This document shows positions 15,517 through 23,884 of a stretch of DNA of 36,820 nucleotides, in pieces. This DNA is from Candidatus Hydrogenedentes bacterium UBA2224. GTDB taxonomy: Bacteria; Hydrogenedentota; Hydrogenedentia; Hydrogenedentales; SLHB01. The translations under genes were made by a program, and so were the position numbers. Each line of letters opens with the position of its first letter. Position 1 is the stretch's first letter. The DNA lies in the NCBI GenBank assembly GCA_002348185.1, contig DDYW01000184.1:1-36820 (forward strand), in the 5' to 3' direction. Under the pieces are notes generated by a model, which ran no database searches, was not told the DNA's origin, and saw only the letters and a list, made by a program, of their open reading frames with translations.

Positions 15517-16596
15517 CTACAGCTCGTCCTCCATGATCTCGATCTCCTGCTCGATGCGGTCCAGGTTCTTCCATTTCTCCTCGCGCCAGAAATTGAGGGC
15601 GCTGATGGCTTCCGGCCGGAGATTGCGAAGGTCTACGATCGTCGGGGAAAGGAAAATCAGCAGGTGCGAATTGCGCGCTTCCACCCGGCGTCCGCGGAAC
15701 GGCGCCCCCAGCACCGGCAACTTCCCCACCAGGGGAATGCGGCGCTCGGTTTTCGTCACATTGCGCGTCGACAAGCCGCCGATCACCAGCGTCTGGCCGT
15801 TCGGCACCAGCACCTGGCCCGTCTGTTCCCGCGTCGAAAACACGGGGAGGTCGATGCCGCGAATGGGACTCGAAGGCAACTGGTCGACCACATTCAGTTT
15901 GGCCAGGTTGATCTCGATCATGTCGTCGTTGAGTATCACCGGTTGAATGCTCAGATTGACACCCACCGCGCGCCACGTCACCTGAAGCTGCGCCCGGCCC
16001 TTCTGATAGATCAACGACTGGTACGGGATTTCTTCGCCCGCGTGAATCTCCGCCGTCCCGTTCTCCACCACCAGCAGTTCCGGTTTCGAAATCAGGTCGG
16101 CATCCGACTTCTGCTCAATCCCGCGGATGATCCCGTCAATCGTGCCCGTGCCGCTGTCGATGATGCTGAACGTAATGCCCGCGCCGCTCTGCGTTGTGAT
16201 GGCGTCTCCCTGCAGGGCGCTTCCCTGGGCCACGCTCGCGGGGAAATCCGGCGTCAGACGCACATTGTCGGCATACGGGTTGGCGTCCGCGGCAGGAAGC
16301 GTTACCTGAAACGAATTCGGGTCGAATACCCGCGTGGAAACCCGCTCCACACTCCCGCTGTTTTCATTGCCCCGCACGAACCGCGTGTAATCCAGGTTCG
16401 TTCCGATATCCCGCAACCCGTCTTCCGTGGTCTCGCTGATCCACACCTGGATCTGAACCTGGCGGATCGCTTCGACCTGCTGCGCGGCCGGCGGCGCCTC
16501 AACGGGCGGCGGGGGAGGCGTCTCCTCACCGGCCAGGGCGATGCCTGCCATAATTCCGAGCAGCGCGAGTGCTGGCAGAACCCGTTGGATAACCAT
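15517..16596 (-). CDS. Short secretin-domain protein B
   Basis: The 359-residue protein has a Sec signal peptide (residues 1-22, cleavage after LAG) and a proline-rich stretch (27-37). From about residue 46 it is all secretin domain. The signatures are KPELLVVENGTAEIHAGEEIPY (171-192), VPNGQTLVIGGL (264-275) and IPLVGKLPVLGAPF (287-300), followed by LLIFLSPTIV. Secretins form multimeric outer-membrane channels in type II/III secretion, type IV pili and phage egress. The N0/N1 (STN/NolW-like) ring domains normally found before the channel domain are absent. Its ATG overlaps the stop of the preceding secretin gene by one base (TAATG), with GGAGGAAG upstream. Export cargo is unknown. Confidence 0.86.
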   Translation of the reverse strand: MVIQRVLPALALLGIMAGIALAGEETPPPPPVEAPPAAQQVEAIRQVQIQVWISETTEDGLRDIGTNLDYTRFVRGNENSGSVERVSTRVFDPNSFQVTLPAADANPYADNVRLTPDFPASVAQGSALQGDAITTQSGAGITFSIIDSGTGTIDGIIRGIEQKSDADLISKPELLVVENGTAEIHAGEEIPYQSLIYQKGRAQLQVTWRAVGVNLSIQPVILNDDMIEINLAKLNVVDQLPSSPIRGIDLPVFSTREQTGQVLVPNGQTLVIGGLSTRNVTKTERRIPLVGKLPVLGAPFRGRRVEARNSHLLIFLSPTIVDLRNLRPEAISALNFWREEKWKNLDRIEQEIEIMEDEL

Positions 16597-17843
16597 TACT
16601 TGTCTTCCTCCATTTTCAACTCGGAATCGATCCCCGTGCCGGACGAACCGCCCGTTATCGCGTCGCCGAGGTTCTGCGGAATGGACGATACCCCTTCAAG
16701 AATGTCCGTCAGCAAGCCCGTAGGCGATACCTTGCTGGACGGCGTCTCCTCTCCCAGGTTGACGAATCCATGTTCATCGGCCACGACGAACGGCGCACGC
16801 CACAGCTCGGACTTGATGAAAAAGACCAGTTCACGGCGGCCTTCATCCGCTTCCCGGTGGCCAAAGGTCGTCGAGAGTGGCGCGCCGATAAAATTGCCGG
16901 GAATGAAGTTCTCAGCCACGCCGACCGCCACGTCCTCGGCCTGGGTCAGCCAGGGAACCGTCTCGAGGCTCTTCTGCTTGGTGTTGCGGTACAGACCGCC
17001 CAGCACCAGCACCTGCCCGTTTCGCACCCATACGTCGGTCATAATGCTTCGCGTAATGAACACCGGCGCGGTGATCTGGTTGCCGCCCTCAAGACTGTCG
17101 TCCAGCGCGATCACGATGCGCGAACCCAGCTCCTTGACCTCCGCCTGAACCTGCAGATTCACATACGTGTCTTCCAGGGTGGCCCAGTTCCCGTCGTCGT
17201 CGGTCACTTTCGGCACCTTCAGCGTGAGGGCTACGCCGGTATCGCGGAACGAAGTGGCCTGCACCGTCGTGGCGCCCACCACCGTCGTGTCTTCGTACGG
17301 AATCTCGCGCACCGTCTTGATGACGGTCCCCGGCCGCTCCGCGCCGATCATCACCATCGCCTTGGGGCGCGACAGGATGTACGCGCGGTTTTCGTCCACC
17401 AGCGCCTGCAACACCATCTCGATGTCGCCGTAATTCGTGGAAATGTTGTCCAAAAAAACCGTCAAACCTTCCAGACGGTTGCCCGAGTCCGTTGGAAAGG
17501 TCAAATCGGCCGTCCGGATGGCCCCATTACCGCTGGTGACACGGCCATACAGGCGCTCCTTGTTCCGGCGCGAGAAGAAAGCGCTGAACCCCGTCTCCAC
17601 GTTCTTTTCCGTCTGGAACTCAACCACCTTTACAGACACATTGACCTGTCGGGGGGCTTGCGTATCCAGCGGCAGCGCAGGCGCGGGCGGGGGAGGCGCC
17701 GCTTCCGGGGCCGGTGCAGCCTCCGGAGCCGGCGCGGGCGCGGCCTCCGGGGCCGGCGCGGCGGCTTCTTCCCCGGCGTATCCTGCCGGTGCGATCAGCC
17801 CCACTGCCAGTACAACGAAACCAAACAAATACCATTTTCGCAT
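16596..17843 (-). CDS. Short secretin-domain protein A
   Basis: The 415-residue protein carries a signal peptide (1-23, AGYAG cleavage). A low-complexity Ala/Pro/Glu linker follows (24-58, repeats of PAPEAA). Then comes a secretin-like domain starting at VNVSVKVVEFQTEKNVETGFSAFF. Markers are ILSRPKAMVMIG with IPYEDTTVV, and VRNGQVLVLGGLYRNT, the secretin hallmark. The REL-VFFIKSEL strand near the end is also typical. The tail (about 365-415) is acidic and Ser/Gly-rich. The domain is more divergent than in protein B. ATG at 17843 is preferred: it is 7 bp after the lipoprotein stop, while an upstream ATG (17879) would overlap that gene. Confidence 0.8.
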   Translation of the reverse strand: MRKWYLFGFVVLAVGLIAPAGYAGEEAAAPAPEAAPAPAPEAAPAPEAAPPPPAPALPLDTQAPRQVNVSVKVVEFQTEKNVETGFSAFFSRRNKERLYGRVTSGNGAIRTADLTFPTDSGNRLEGLTVFLDNISTNYGDIEMVLQALVDENRAYILSRPKAMVMIGAERPGTVIKTVREIPYEDTTVVGATTVQATSFRDTGVALTLKVPKVTDDDGNWATLEDTYVNLQVQAEVKELGSRIVIALDDSLEGGNQITAPVFITRSIMTDVWVRNGQVLVLGGLYRNTKQKSLETVPWLTQAEDVAVGVAENFIPGNFIGAPLSTTFGHREADEGRRELVFFIKSELWRAPFVVADEHGFVNLGEETPSSKVSPTGLLTDILEGVSSIPQNLGDAITGGSSGTGIDSELKMEEDK

Positions 17844-17850
17844 TGCTGAC

Positions 17851-18861
17851 CTACCGTTGAAATGTTCCGATGGCCTCATACCGAGTCACATTCTCGATAT
17901 CGTCGAAGATGCTGAAGCGCACCACAAACGCGCGTGCTTCACCAGGATTCAAACGGCCGATATTGACCGTGCTCGTGTCGTAAATCATGTTGCCGAACCC
18001 GTACACCGTCACGTTCACCTGCACACCGTACAAGACACTGTCGCCGCGGTTGTGGGCCTGGCCCGTGACCACATAAAAGTCCTGTCCCCGGTAATAGGAC
18101 CGCTCGCCGGCGCCGACATCCGTGCCGCCGCGGAAATCGTTGAGGTTGGTGATGACAAGCGGCTCTTCCACAATGGACCGCTTCTGCCGTTCTTCCGGCG
18201 TCAGCAACGTGTAGCTGCCGTCGGGTTTGAACTCGATGCGCTCCTTCAGGCGCACATCGGTGGCGTACGTGGGGTACTTCTCGATGATGTTGGCGTACAG
18301 CTCACCCGCCATGTCGTAATCGCCGCGCTTCCACAGCAGATCCGCCAGTTCCCATTTGGCCTTGTAGTTCGCGGGCTCTTCCTTGACCGTGTTCCACAGG
18401 ACCGTAATCGAGGCATCGAGCTGGTCCGGCGAGCCAAACTCGTCGGTGTACTCCTTGCGCAAATCCGCGATGCGCTGCGCACACTCCTCCGCGTACCGTC
18501 CGTGCGGGGACTCGTGCAGGTATTCCTCAAAAAGATTGATCGCGTCCCGATAGCTCTTGATGTTGTAATACGCGACCGCCAGCCAGTACCGGGCATCCAT
18601 GGACGCATCCGAATACGGGTATTTCTGGATGACCTGGAGCAGACGCGGAATCACGATGTTGTAATCCCCCGCCTCTATCATCCGGCGCGCTTCCTCGACC
18701 TGCTTGTCGGCCGAACCTTCCTCCAGCACCCGGTTCTTGGTGACCGGAGTCGCCGTCATGGGCACGTTGCTTGAAGGCGTCGTGCACCCCACCAGCTGCA
18801 CGACGAATCCAACAAGACTCACCATTACCAGGATCTTAGCGGTCGTTTGTGCTCGTTGCAT
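17851..18861 (-). CDS. TPR outer-membrane lipoprotein with FxLYD-like domain
   Basis: The 336-residue protein has a type II signal (LVGC, acylated Cys26). BamD/YfiO-like tetratricopeptide helices follow, about residues 55-215 (EEARRMIEAGDYNIVIPRLLQVI, DARYWLAVAYYNIKSYRDAI, KWELADLLWKRGDYDMAGELY). A beta-sandwich of FxLYD type ends the protein (about 250-335: VVTGQAHNRGDSVLYGVQVNVTVY...RLNPGEARAFVV). Thr follows the Cys, so outer-membrane sorting is expected. TPR lipoproteins serve as pilotins or scaffolds for secretins and BAM, so its place before two secretin genes suggests a pilotin-like role (inference). ATG at 18861 follows gagaag; the upstream in-frame ATG gives a poor signal. Confidence 0.82.
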   Translation of the reverse strand: MQRAQTTAKILVMVSLVGFVVQLVGCTTPSSNVPMTATPVTKNRVLEEGSADKQVEEARRMIEAGDYNIVIPRLLQVIQKYPYSDASMDARYWLAVAYYNIKSYRDAINLFEEYLHESPHGRYAEECAQRIADLRKEYTDEFGSPDQLDASITVLWNTVKEEPANYKAKWELADLLWKRGDYDMAGELYANIIEKYPTYATDVRLKERIEFKPDGSYTLLTPEERQKRSIVEEPLVITNLNDFRGGTDVGAGERSYYRGQDFYVVTGQAHNRGDSVLYGVQVNVTVYGFGNMIYDTSTVNIGRLNPGEARAFVVRFSIFDDIENVTRYEAIGTFQR

Positions 18862-18943
18862 AGTTGACTTCTCGCAGGAATCACCCTCGCCCCTGAAGCA
18901 ACCCATTTGCTTCCACGGAGTGTCTGGCTCGTGTTCCCTTTTC

Positions 18944-19369
18944 CTATCGGTTGCCGGCCTTCTTCAGATTCTCTTGCATGGTCTTGATGACCAGTTCGGT
19001 GACATCGTCCGCGGGGATTGCGGGTTCCACGCCGCCCAGGTAGCCCTCAGCGGCTATGAGGTCGTACTCAGACTCCTGCCCCACCTGGGCAATCGTCCGG
19101 ACGGCCCGGTCGCTCGCCTGGCTGATCAGAATCCAGTACCGCCCCGTTCCGCGCTCAATCTTCTGGTCTTTGAGCTCCTTATATTCCGGGGTTTCCACGA
19201 TGATCTCCTGGTAGCGCACTTCCGCGGGCTTCTCGAACGAGCTGGGAAGCCCCCAATAAATCTTCTGGGGGTCAACCTGCTTGTCTTCAATCGAATACGC
19301 CACGGCATACGAAATGCATATGCCCAGGACAAACCCAGCGACCACTGCTATCCTAACTGATTTACTCAT
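18944..19369 (-). CDS. Signal-anchored small envelope protein, unknown
   Basis: I do not recognise this 141-residue protein. Residues 6-24 (RIAVVAGFVLGICISYAVA) are a signal peptide or signal-anchor. The rest is soluble and charged, with DLIAAEGYLGGVEPAIPADDVTELVIKTMQ near the C-terminus and no lipobox. It is the first gene of the operon with the TPR lipoprotein and both secretin proteins, 82 bp before the lipoprotein gene. ATG at 19369 follows taggaa; the longer frame upstream is arbitrary. A periplasmic part of the same assembly is the simplest guess. Confidence 0.72.
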   Translation of the reverse strand: MSKSVRIAVVAGFVLGICISYAVAYSIEDKQVDPQKIYWGLPSSFEKPAEVRYQEIIVETPEYKELKDQKIERGTGRYWILISQASDRAVRTIAQVGQESEYDLIAAEGYLGGVEPAIPADDVTELVIKTMQENLKKAGNR

Positions 19370-19470
19370 GGTTTTCCTACCCTCTCTTATTTCGCGGCGC
19401 GGGCGGTCGTACCCTGCTGCCCGCACTTCCCCATCAACCCATCCTTGACAGGCGAGGTCGCGAGGATGCC

Positions 19471-19500
19471 ATGGTACCGGCAAAGTGCGAACCCTGTCAA
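19471..19500 (-). promoter_or_regulatory. Candidate promoter of the secretin/lipoprotein operon
   Basis: On the minus strand a perfect TTGACA (19500-19495) is followed after 18 bp by TACCAT (19476-19471). Transcription would begin near 19464 and leave a leader of about 95 nt before the ATG at 19369. Confidence 0.45.
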
Positions 19501-19862
19501 GTAATTACCCGAGCCCCGCACACTCCCCATGCAGGTTCCCGGAACGTTCAACTGCGTGTTCTCGACTCTTCGCACTGTGCAGTGGAGGCAAAAAAATACA
19601 CGCTTCCTCTCACTCACCGAAAACTACAATCCCCCCCGCTTTCAAAAGGTTCCACTGAATTCACGCCGTAGGGCGCTTGACACCCACTGAAAAACTATAC
19701 CATGATTCGCTGAAAACGCTACCGAAAGCCGAAAATTTATTGACTTTAGTGAATTTTATGCCGTATGTGCGCTCTGGTGTGCCGCACCCCGACCCTCCCT
19801 AACGAATTTCCCTCCAATCGCTTGCCGCGTCAACGAAAAGGCCGGCCCACCCGTTATCGACT

Positions 19863-19891
19863 TTGACACGCCGTTGCGTTGCCTCTAGAAT
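19863..19891 (+). promoter_or_regulatory. Strong sigma70-type promoter for the GH42-like gene
   Basis: Perfect TTGACA (19863-19868), a 17-bp spacer and TAGAAT (19886-19891, 5/6) make this the best promoter match in the window. The start would be near 19898, about 44 nt before the ATG at 19942. Confidence 0.75.
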
Positions 19892-19941
19892 GTGCACAAT
19901 AAACAGCCGGGGCCCTCATTGTGTTCCGAGAGGATTGATCT

Positions 19942-22545
19942 ATGCCGCGCTCTCGCCGAACGTCCTTCGCATGCATTCTGTCCTGCCTCTGCCTGAGCCT
20001 CGCGGGCGCTGCCACGACCGGGGCTGTGCAGGCGGAGCCATCCCCCGGGGCTGCCGGCACGCGGGTCTGGGCGCGCCCGTCCGGCCATCAGGATGGCTCG
20101 CATACCACGGCGTCGTTTCACCTGGAGGACGTGACGTCCGTCGAGGGCGCCCTGGCGATTCCCTGCGAAGTTCAGATCGGCGCCGCGCTGGAGCAGCCGC
20201 AGGCACGGCTGTACATATACGACGGGCAGGGGAACGCGCTCTTCGAGGGCAGGTCCGAGCTGGACGGGGTCCAGGGGAGCTTCCATCCCGCGTTCGCGTG
20301 GCCCCTGGAGAATGTTGACGACGGGGTCTACCGCGCCCGTCTCGAAGTCGTGCACGCCCTCAACCAGCCCCTGGCATGGCGCGAGGTCCATCTCGAAAAA
20401 CGCACCTGGGAAACGCTCTCGGCGCACATGGCGCAACTGAGCGGCCTGGTCGGCTTGGTCAGGGAGAGCATTCAGGGAGCCCGGGAGACCGACGTGCCCC
20501 TCTACGCGTCCATGCGGGCGACCATCGCTTCGGACGCGCTGCAGCGGGCGGAAGCCCTGCTTCAGGAGGGCGATTGGCCCCAGGCCGCCGCGCTCACCGA
20601 GTTCGCGGCGACGTCGTGCGATTCCGCGCGCGTCCTGCTTACCTTCGCTTCTCTGACCCCCGAACTGGGCGTACCGGGGCCGATCCCCTCCGCCACATCG
20701 CTCGAAATTCGCGAAGGCGCCTTCTATGCCCCCGCATCCGAACCGGTGTTCCTGTTCGGGTTCCACGATCCCGCCGCCAACCCGCGCTCTCTCAGCTTGC
20801 TTGACCGGTATGGGCTGAATTTCGCCGCGATCGACGTGTCCCCCGCGGAGCTCCTGCTGGAAGGCGGCGTCAACCTGGACACCATGACGCGCGTCGACAC
20901 CTATCTCGAGAACGCGGATGCCCTGGGCATCGGCGTGACGGTCGCATTGGCGGCGGACATCGCCCCGGCGTGGCTGGGCGCCGCGGCTCCCGCCGCTTCC
21001 CCGGAAACGCACGCGCCGGCCCGGGTCCGCGACCCCCGCGACGCGCGCGCGCTCGGCCAGCGGCACCTCGATGCCGTCGCCCCGCTCCTCAAACGGCATC
21101 CCTCTGTTAACGGGATCAGCCTGGCGTCCGCACCCGCGTTTCGCTGGGAGACCGAAGAAGTGCGCCAGAGCTTTCAGCAGGCCGTGGTCCGGAAGTACAA
21201 CCAGGACCGGCGAGCCGTAAACCGCGCCTGGCGAACCCACATGCGCGTGCTGGACGACATTCAAATCCTCTGGGACTATGAGCAGCCCTCGTATCAATAC
21301 GATTGGCAGACCTGGCACCAGCATCTGGTTTCGAGCCATTTCATCTGGCTCGCTGAGTATGCGGACCGTACGTTGAGCGGCCTCCCCGCCCAGATCACCC
21401 TGCCCGGCACGGTCCTCCAGAAAGGCGAGGCCCGCACGGGCATCGACCGCCAGGCGCTGGCGGGCATTGCCGATGTGACCGCGTGCACCGCGTCCTACAC
21501 GTTTGGCGAATCGATGTACGCGGTGCCGTTCACCGGCCCCGACCTCTCTTTCCGGCTGCTCCGTTCGCTGGCGCCCGCCAATCCTCTGATGATCTTGGAC
21601 CTCAACTTTGATCTCAGCCTCGTTCCCGCCGGCGCCGGCGCTTCCCGCTGCGTGCACACCGCCCTCTGGGATGCCGCCATCGCAGGTGTGAACGGTTTTG
21701 CAGCCAATCCGGCCGTTTTCGGGCAGAATCCTGGAGGCCTCGACGGTTTCACTACGGCCTGCGCCGATCTAAACCGCCTGGGGGAAATCGTCACTGCCTT
21801 TCAACGGACGGAAGCCCCCATCGCGATTCTCTGGAGCACGCCCTCCCAGATTTATCACGATGGCGAAACCTTTCTCGAATCCGTTCAGCGGGTCTACGAG
21901 GGGAGCGCGTTCTTCGGTTTTCCTATCCGTTTTATTACCGAAGAAACCTGCATCGCGGGGGGACTCGCCGATGTTTCCGTGCTGGCCATGCCGGAGGTCC
22001 CCGCGCTGGCCGATGCGACCTTTGAAGCCATAGACGCCTATGCCAGGGCCGGCGGAATAATTATCCGCAGCGGACGCCCCGCGGCGTATACGCCCGCCGG
22101 CACGTCGCGCCATGACGTGATCACCCAGACGCCGCGCACCATTTTTGTCCGGGCCTCCGACACGCCCACGGTCTATCTGCACGCCCTCGATGCCGCGTAT
22201 GTGTTCGGCGCGCTGCCGCCTGTCCCCCGAACCATCAATAACTACGGCTATCCTCTGGAGGGGGTCAAGAGCCGCTACGCCCAACGGGACGGACAGGAGT
22301 ACCTCTACGTGGTCAATCTCCGAAAAGAGCCGGTACGGGTCGACTTGTTCGGCGGTCCGCGCAAGGGGCGGGACCTCGTGCGCGGACGCAACATCCAGTT
22401 CCCCACGGAGCTCGAACCGCTTGATCCGGTGCTGGTCCGCCTGGAGCCCCTGGATTCCACCGTGCCGGCCGGGAGCGGCGTGCCCGTGCTCGCCGAACAC
22501 CAGGCCGAATCGGGGCCGGTCGTTCTGAGCCCCGTAACTCCTTAA
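19942..22545 (+). CDS. Exported GH42-like (clan GH-A) protein, probable pseudo-glycosidase
   Basis: The 867-residue protein has a signal peptide (about 1-31), a beta-rich N-terminal region (40-150) and a helical stretch. A TIM barrel from about 268 to 580 follows (FLFGFHDPAANPRSLSLLDRYGLNFAAID). An amidotransferase-like domain (about 620-705) and a small C-terminal beta domain complete a GH42-like order. FQQAVVRKYNQDRRAVNRAW is typical of GH42. Where an acid/base Asn-Glu should lie after strand 4, the sequence is SLASAPAF (393-400). Where the nucleophile Glu should lie, it is ILDLNFDL (551-558). Both catalytic glutamates therefore seem to be missing. gagagg precedes the ATG. It may bind sugars or have another activity. 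Confidence 0.7.
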   Translation: MPRSRRTSFACILSCLCLSLAGAATTGAVQAEPSPGAAGTRVWARPSGHQDGSHTTASFHLEDVTSVEGALAIPCEVQIGAALEQPQARLYIYDGQGNALFEGRSELDGVQGSFHPAFAWPLENVDDGVYRARLEVVHALNQPLAWREVHLEKRTWETLSAHMAQLSGLVGLVRESIQGARETDVPLYASMRATIASDALQRAEALLQEGDWPQAAALTEFAATSCDSARVLLTFASLTPELGVPGPIPSATSLEIREGAFYAPASEPVFLFGFHDPAANPRSLSLLDRYGLNFAAIDVSPAELLLEGGVNLDTMTRVDTYLENADALGIGVTVALAADIAPAWLGAAAPAASPETHAPARVRDPRDARALGQRHLDAVAPLLKRHPSVNGISLASAPAFRWETEEVRQSFQQAVVRKYNQDRRAVNRAWRTHMRVLDDIQILWDYEQPSYQYDWQTWHQHLVSSHFIWLAEYADRTLSGLPAQITLPGTVLQKGEARTGIDRQALAGIADVTACTASYTFGESMYAVPFTGPDLSFRLLRSLAPANPLMILDLNFDLSLVPAGAGASRCVHTALWDAAIAGVNGFAANPAVFGQNPGGLDGFTTACADLNRLGEIVTAFQRTEAPIAILWSTPSQIYHDGETFLESVQRVYEGSAFFGFPIRFITEETCIAGGLADVSVLAMPEVPALADATFEAIDAYARAGGIIIRSGRPAAYTPAGTSRHDVITQTPRTIFVRASDTPTVYLHALDAAYVFGALPPVPRTINNYGYPLEGVKSRYAQRDGQEYLYVVNLRKEPVRVDLFGGPRKGRDLVRGRNIQFPTELEPLDPVLVRLEPLDSTVPAGSGVPVLAEHQAESGPVVLSPVTP

Positions 22546-22649
22546 TATCTCACCGCATGTGATTGTCCGGCGCGATCCGCCCGATCCGGATTATCCGGTC
22601 TCCGGGCGGTGTTTACCCGAGGGTACTTCACAGGGTCCCGGCCTGCCGT

Positions 22650-22678
22650 TTGTGCCAGGAACGCGCATATGCTAACAT
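22650..22678 (+). promoter_or_regulatory. Candidate promoter for def-recR
   Basis: TTGTGC (22650-22655), a 17-bp spacer and TAACAT (22673-22678) lie just before the peptide deformylase gene. The start would be near 22685, only about 20 nt before the ATG at 22704 but leaving room for the AAGGAG. The -35 is weak. Confidence 0.35.
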
Positions 22679-22703
22679 CACGGGGTAAAGGAGTTTGTGG
22701 AGA

Positions 22704-23210
22704 ATGAACATCGTTCTGTATCCCGACGATCCGCTGCAGCACGTGGCGGCGCCGGTTGAGCGTTTCGGTCCGCAGTTGGAGAAGCTGGCGGCCACTATGC
22801 TCGAAACGATGTACGAGCACGAAGGCGTCGGTCTGGCCGCGCCTCAGGTGGGTATCGCGAAACGTTTCCTGGTTTGCCATGACCTCGAGTCCGACCCCGT
22901 GTGCCTGGTCAATCCCGAAATCCTGGAGATGGACGGCGCCGAGGTCGCCGACGAGGGGTGCCTCAGCATTCCCCGCATCTACGCGCCGGTTCAACGGGCG
23001 GAGCGCATCCACGTCCGGGCCAAAGACCCCCTGGGGAATAACCTCGACTTCGAGGCGCGCGGTTTCCTGGCGCGCATCATTCAGCACGAAACGGATCACC
23101 TGGACGGACGGGTGTTTCTGGACCGGGTCGATATCCTGACACGGCAGTCGAAACTCGCGGAATGGGAAGCGCTGCGGCTGTCCCTGGAGTCCGCGGCCCC
23201 GCTCGGGTAG
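22704..23210 (+). CDS. def: Peptide deformylase
   Basis: Peptide deformylase removes the formyl group from the initiator methionine of new proteins, using a metal (usually Fe2+). The three family motifs are present: GVGLAAPQVG, EGCLS (the Cys ligand) and QHETDHLDG (two His ligands and the catalytic Glu). At 168 residues it is a normal length, and it starts MNIVLYPDDPLQHVAAPV. ATG at 22704 is chosen over the in-frame TTG at 22695, as aaggag (22687-22692) is too close to the latter. It lies 50 bp before recR, probably in the same transcript. Confidence 0.95.
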   Translation: MNIVLYPDDPLQHVAAPVERFGPQLEKLAATMLETMYEHEGVGLAAPQVGIAKRFLVCHDLESDPVCLVNPEILEMDGAEVADEGCLSIPRIYAPVQRAERIHVRAKDPLGNNLDFEARGFLARIIQHETDHLDGRVFLDRVDILTRQSKLAEWEALRLSLESAAPLG

Positions 23211-23260
23211 CCTTCCGCGTCAGTCAACCGCCCGGCCACGCAAGGCCTTTCGGGGGAGAC

Positions 23261-23860
23261 ATGCTGTTCAATACGCCCGCTTTCGAGCAACTGGTCGACG
23301 CCTTGCGGCGCCTGCCCGGAGTCGGAAAACGCTCCGCCGAGCGCCTGGCGCTCCATCTGCTGTCCGCCCCCGGGGAAGAAGCCCTATCCCTGAGCGAGGC
23401 CATCGTGGAGGCCCGCCGCCGGATCACGCGCTGTTCCCAATGCTGCAATCTCACCGATCGCGACCCGTGCGCCATCTGCGCCCATCCCGGCCGCGATCAC
23501 GGCCTCATCTGCGTGGTGGAACATCCGTCCGGCGCGATGGCCATTGAGAAGGCCGGCGCCTACAAGGGCCTGTACCATGTGCTTCACGGCGCACTGAGTC
23601 CGCTCGAGGGCATTGGCCCCGACGAACTCGCCATCGACGCCCTGCTCCGGCGGATCTCGGGGACGGTCCGGGAGATCATAGTCGCCACGAACGCCACAGC
23701 GGAAGGCGAGGCGACGGCCCTGTACCTGTCGCGCGTCATCGGGCAGCGGTTCGGTACGGCGGTGACGCGCATTGCCCACGGTGTGCCCATGGGCAGCGGG
23801 CTCGAATACGCCGACGACGCCACCCTCGCCCACGCCCTCGAAGGGCGCAAACAGCTCTGA
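23261..23860 (+). CDS. recR: Recombination mediator RecR
   Basis: RecR acts with RecO (and RecF) to load RecA at gaps and stalled forks. The 199-residue protein is full length. It has a helix-hairpin-helix (LRRLPGVGKRSAERLALHLL, about 12-31), a C4 zinc finger (CSQCCNLTDRDPCAIC), a Toprim domain beginning ICVVEHPSGAMAIEKAGAYKG with GALSPLEGIGP, and the C-terminal ARGVPxGxxLEYxD-like HGVPMGSGLEYADDATL. ATG at 23261 follows gggggagac. It runs towards the convergent gene at 23885 with a 24-bp gap and no clear terminator. Confidence 0.96.
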   Translation: MLFNTPAFEQLVDALRRLPGVGKRSAERLALHLLSAPGEEALSLSEAIVEARRRITRCSQCCNLTDRDPCAICAHPGRDHGLICVVEHPSGAMAIEKAGAYKGLYHVLHGALSPLEGIGPDELAIDALLRRISGTVREIIVATNATAEGEATALYLSRVIGQRFGTAVTRIAHGVPMGSGLEYADDATLAHALEGRKQL

Positions 23861-23884
23861 TTCCGGTTGCGCGCCGGACGGCGC

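Larger units (their letters stand above)
19370..19941. other. 572-bp divergent intergenic region
   Basis: This gap lies between the divergent secretin operon and the GH42-like gene. It contains the most AT-rich stretch of the window (about 19690-19760). I find no protein gene or RNA gene in it. It carries the minus promoter at 19471-19500 and the plus promoter at 19863-19891. TTGACA (19677-19682) and TTGACT (19740-19745) also occur on the plus strand, without good -10 partners. Confidence 0.6.

Noticed and set aside
14001..15536. 511-codon plus-strand open frame
   Set aside because: It is antisense to lnt and crosses the terminator hairpin at 15450-15484; the sequence is Arg/Pro-rich with no fold signature.
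15664..17148. 494-codon plus-strand open frame
   Set aside because: It is antisense to the two secretin genes and has no recognisable domain.
19885..21657. 590-codon minus-strand open frame
   Set aside because: It is antisense to the GH42-like gene, which has a signal peptide and strong promoter.
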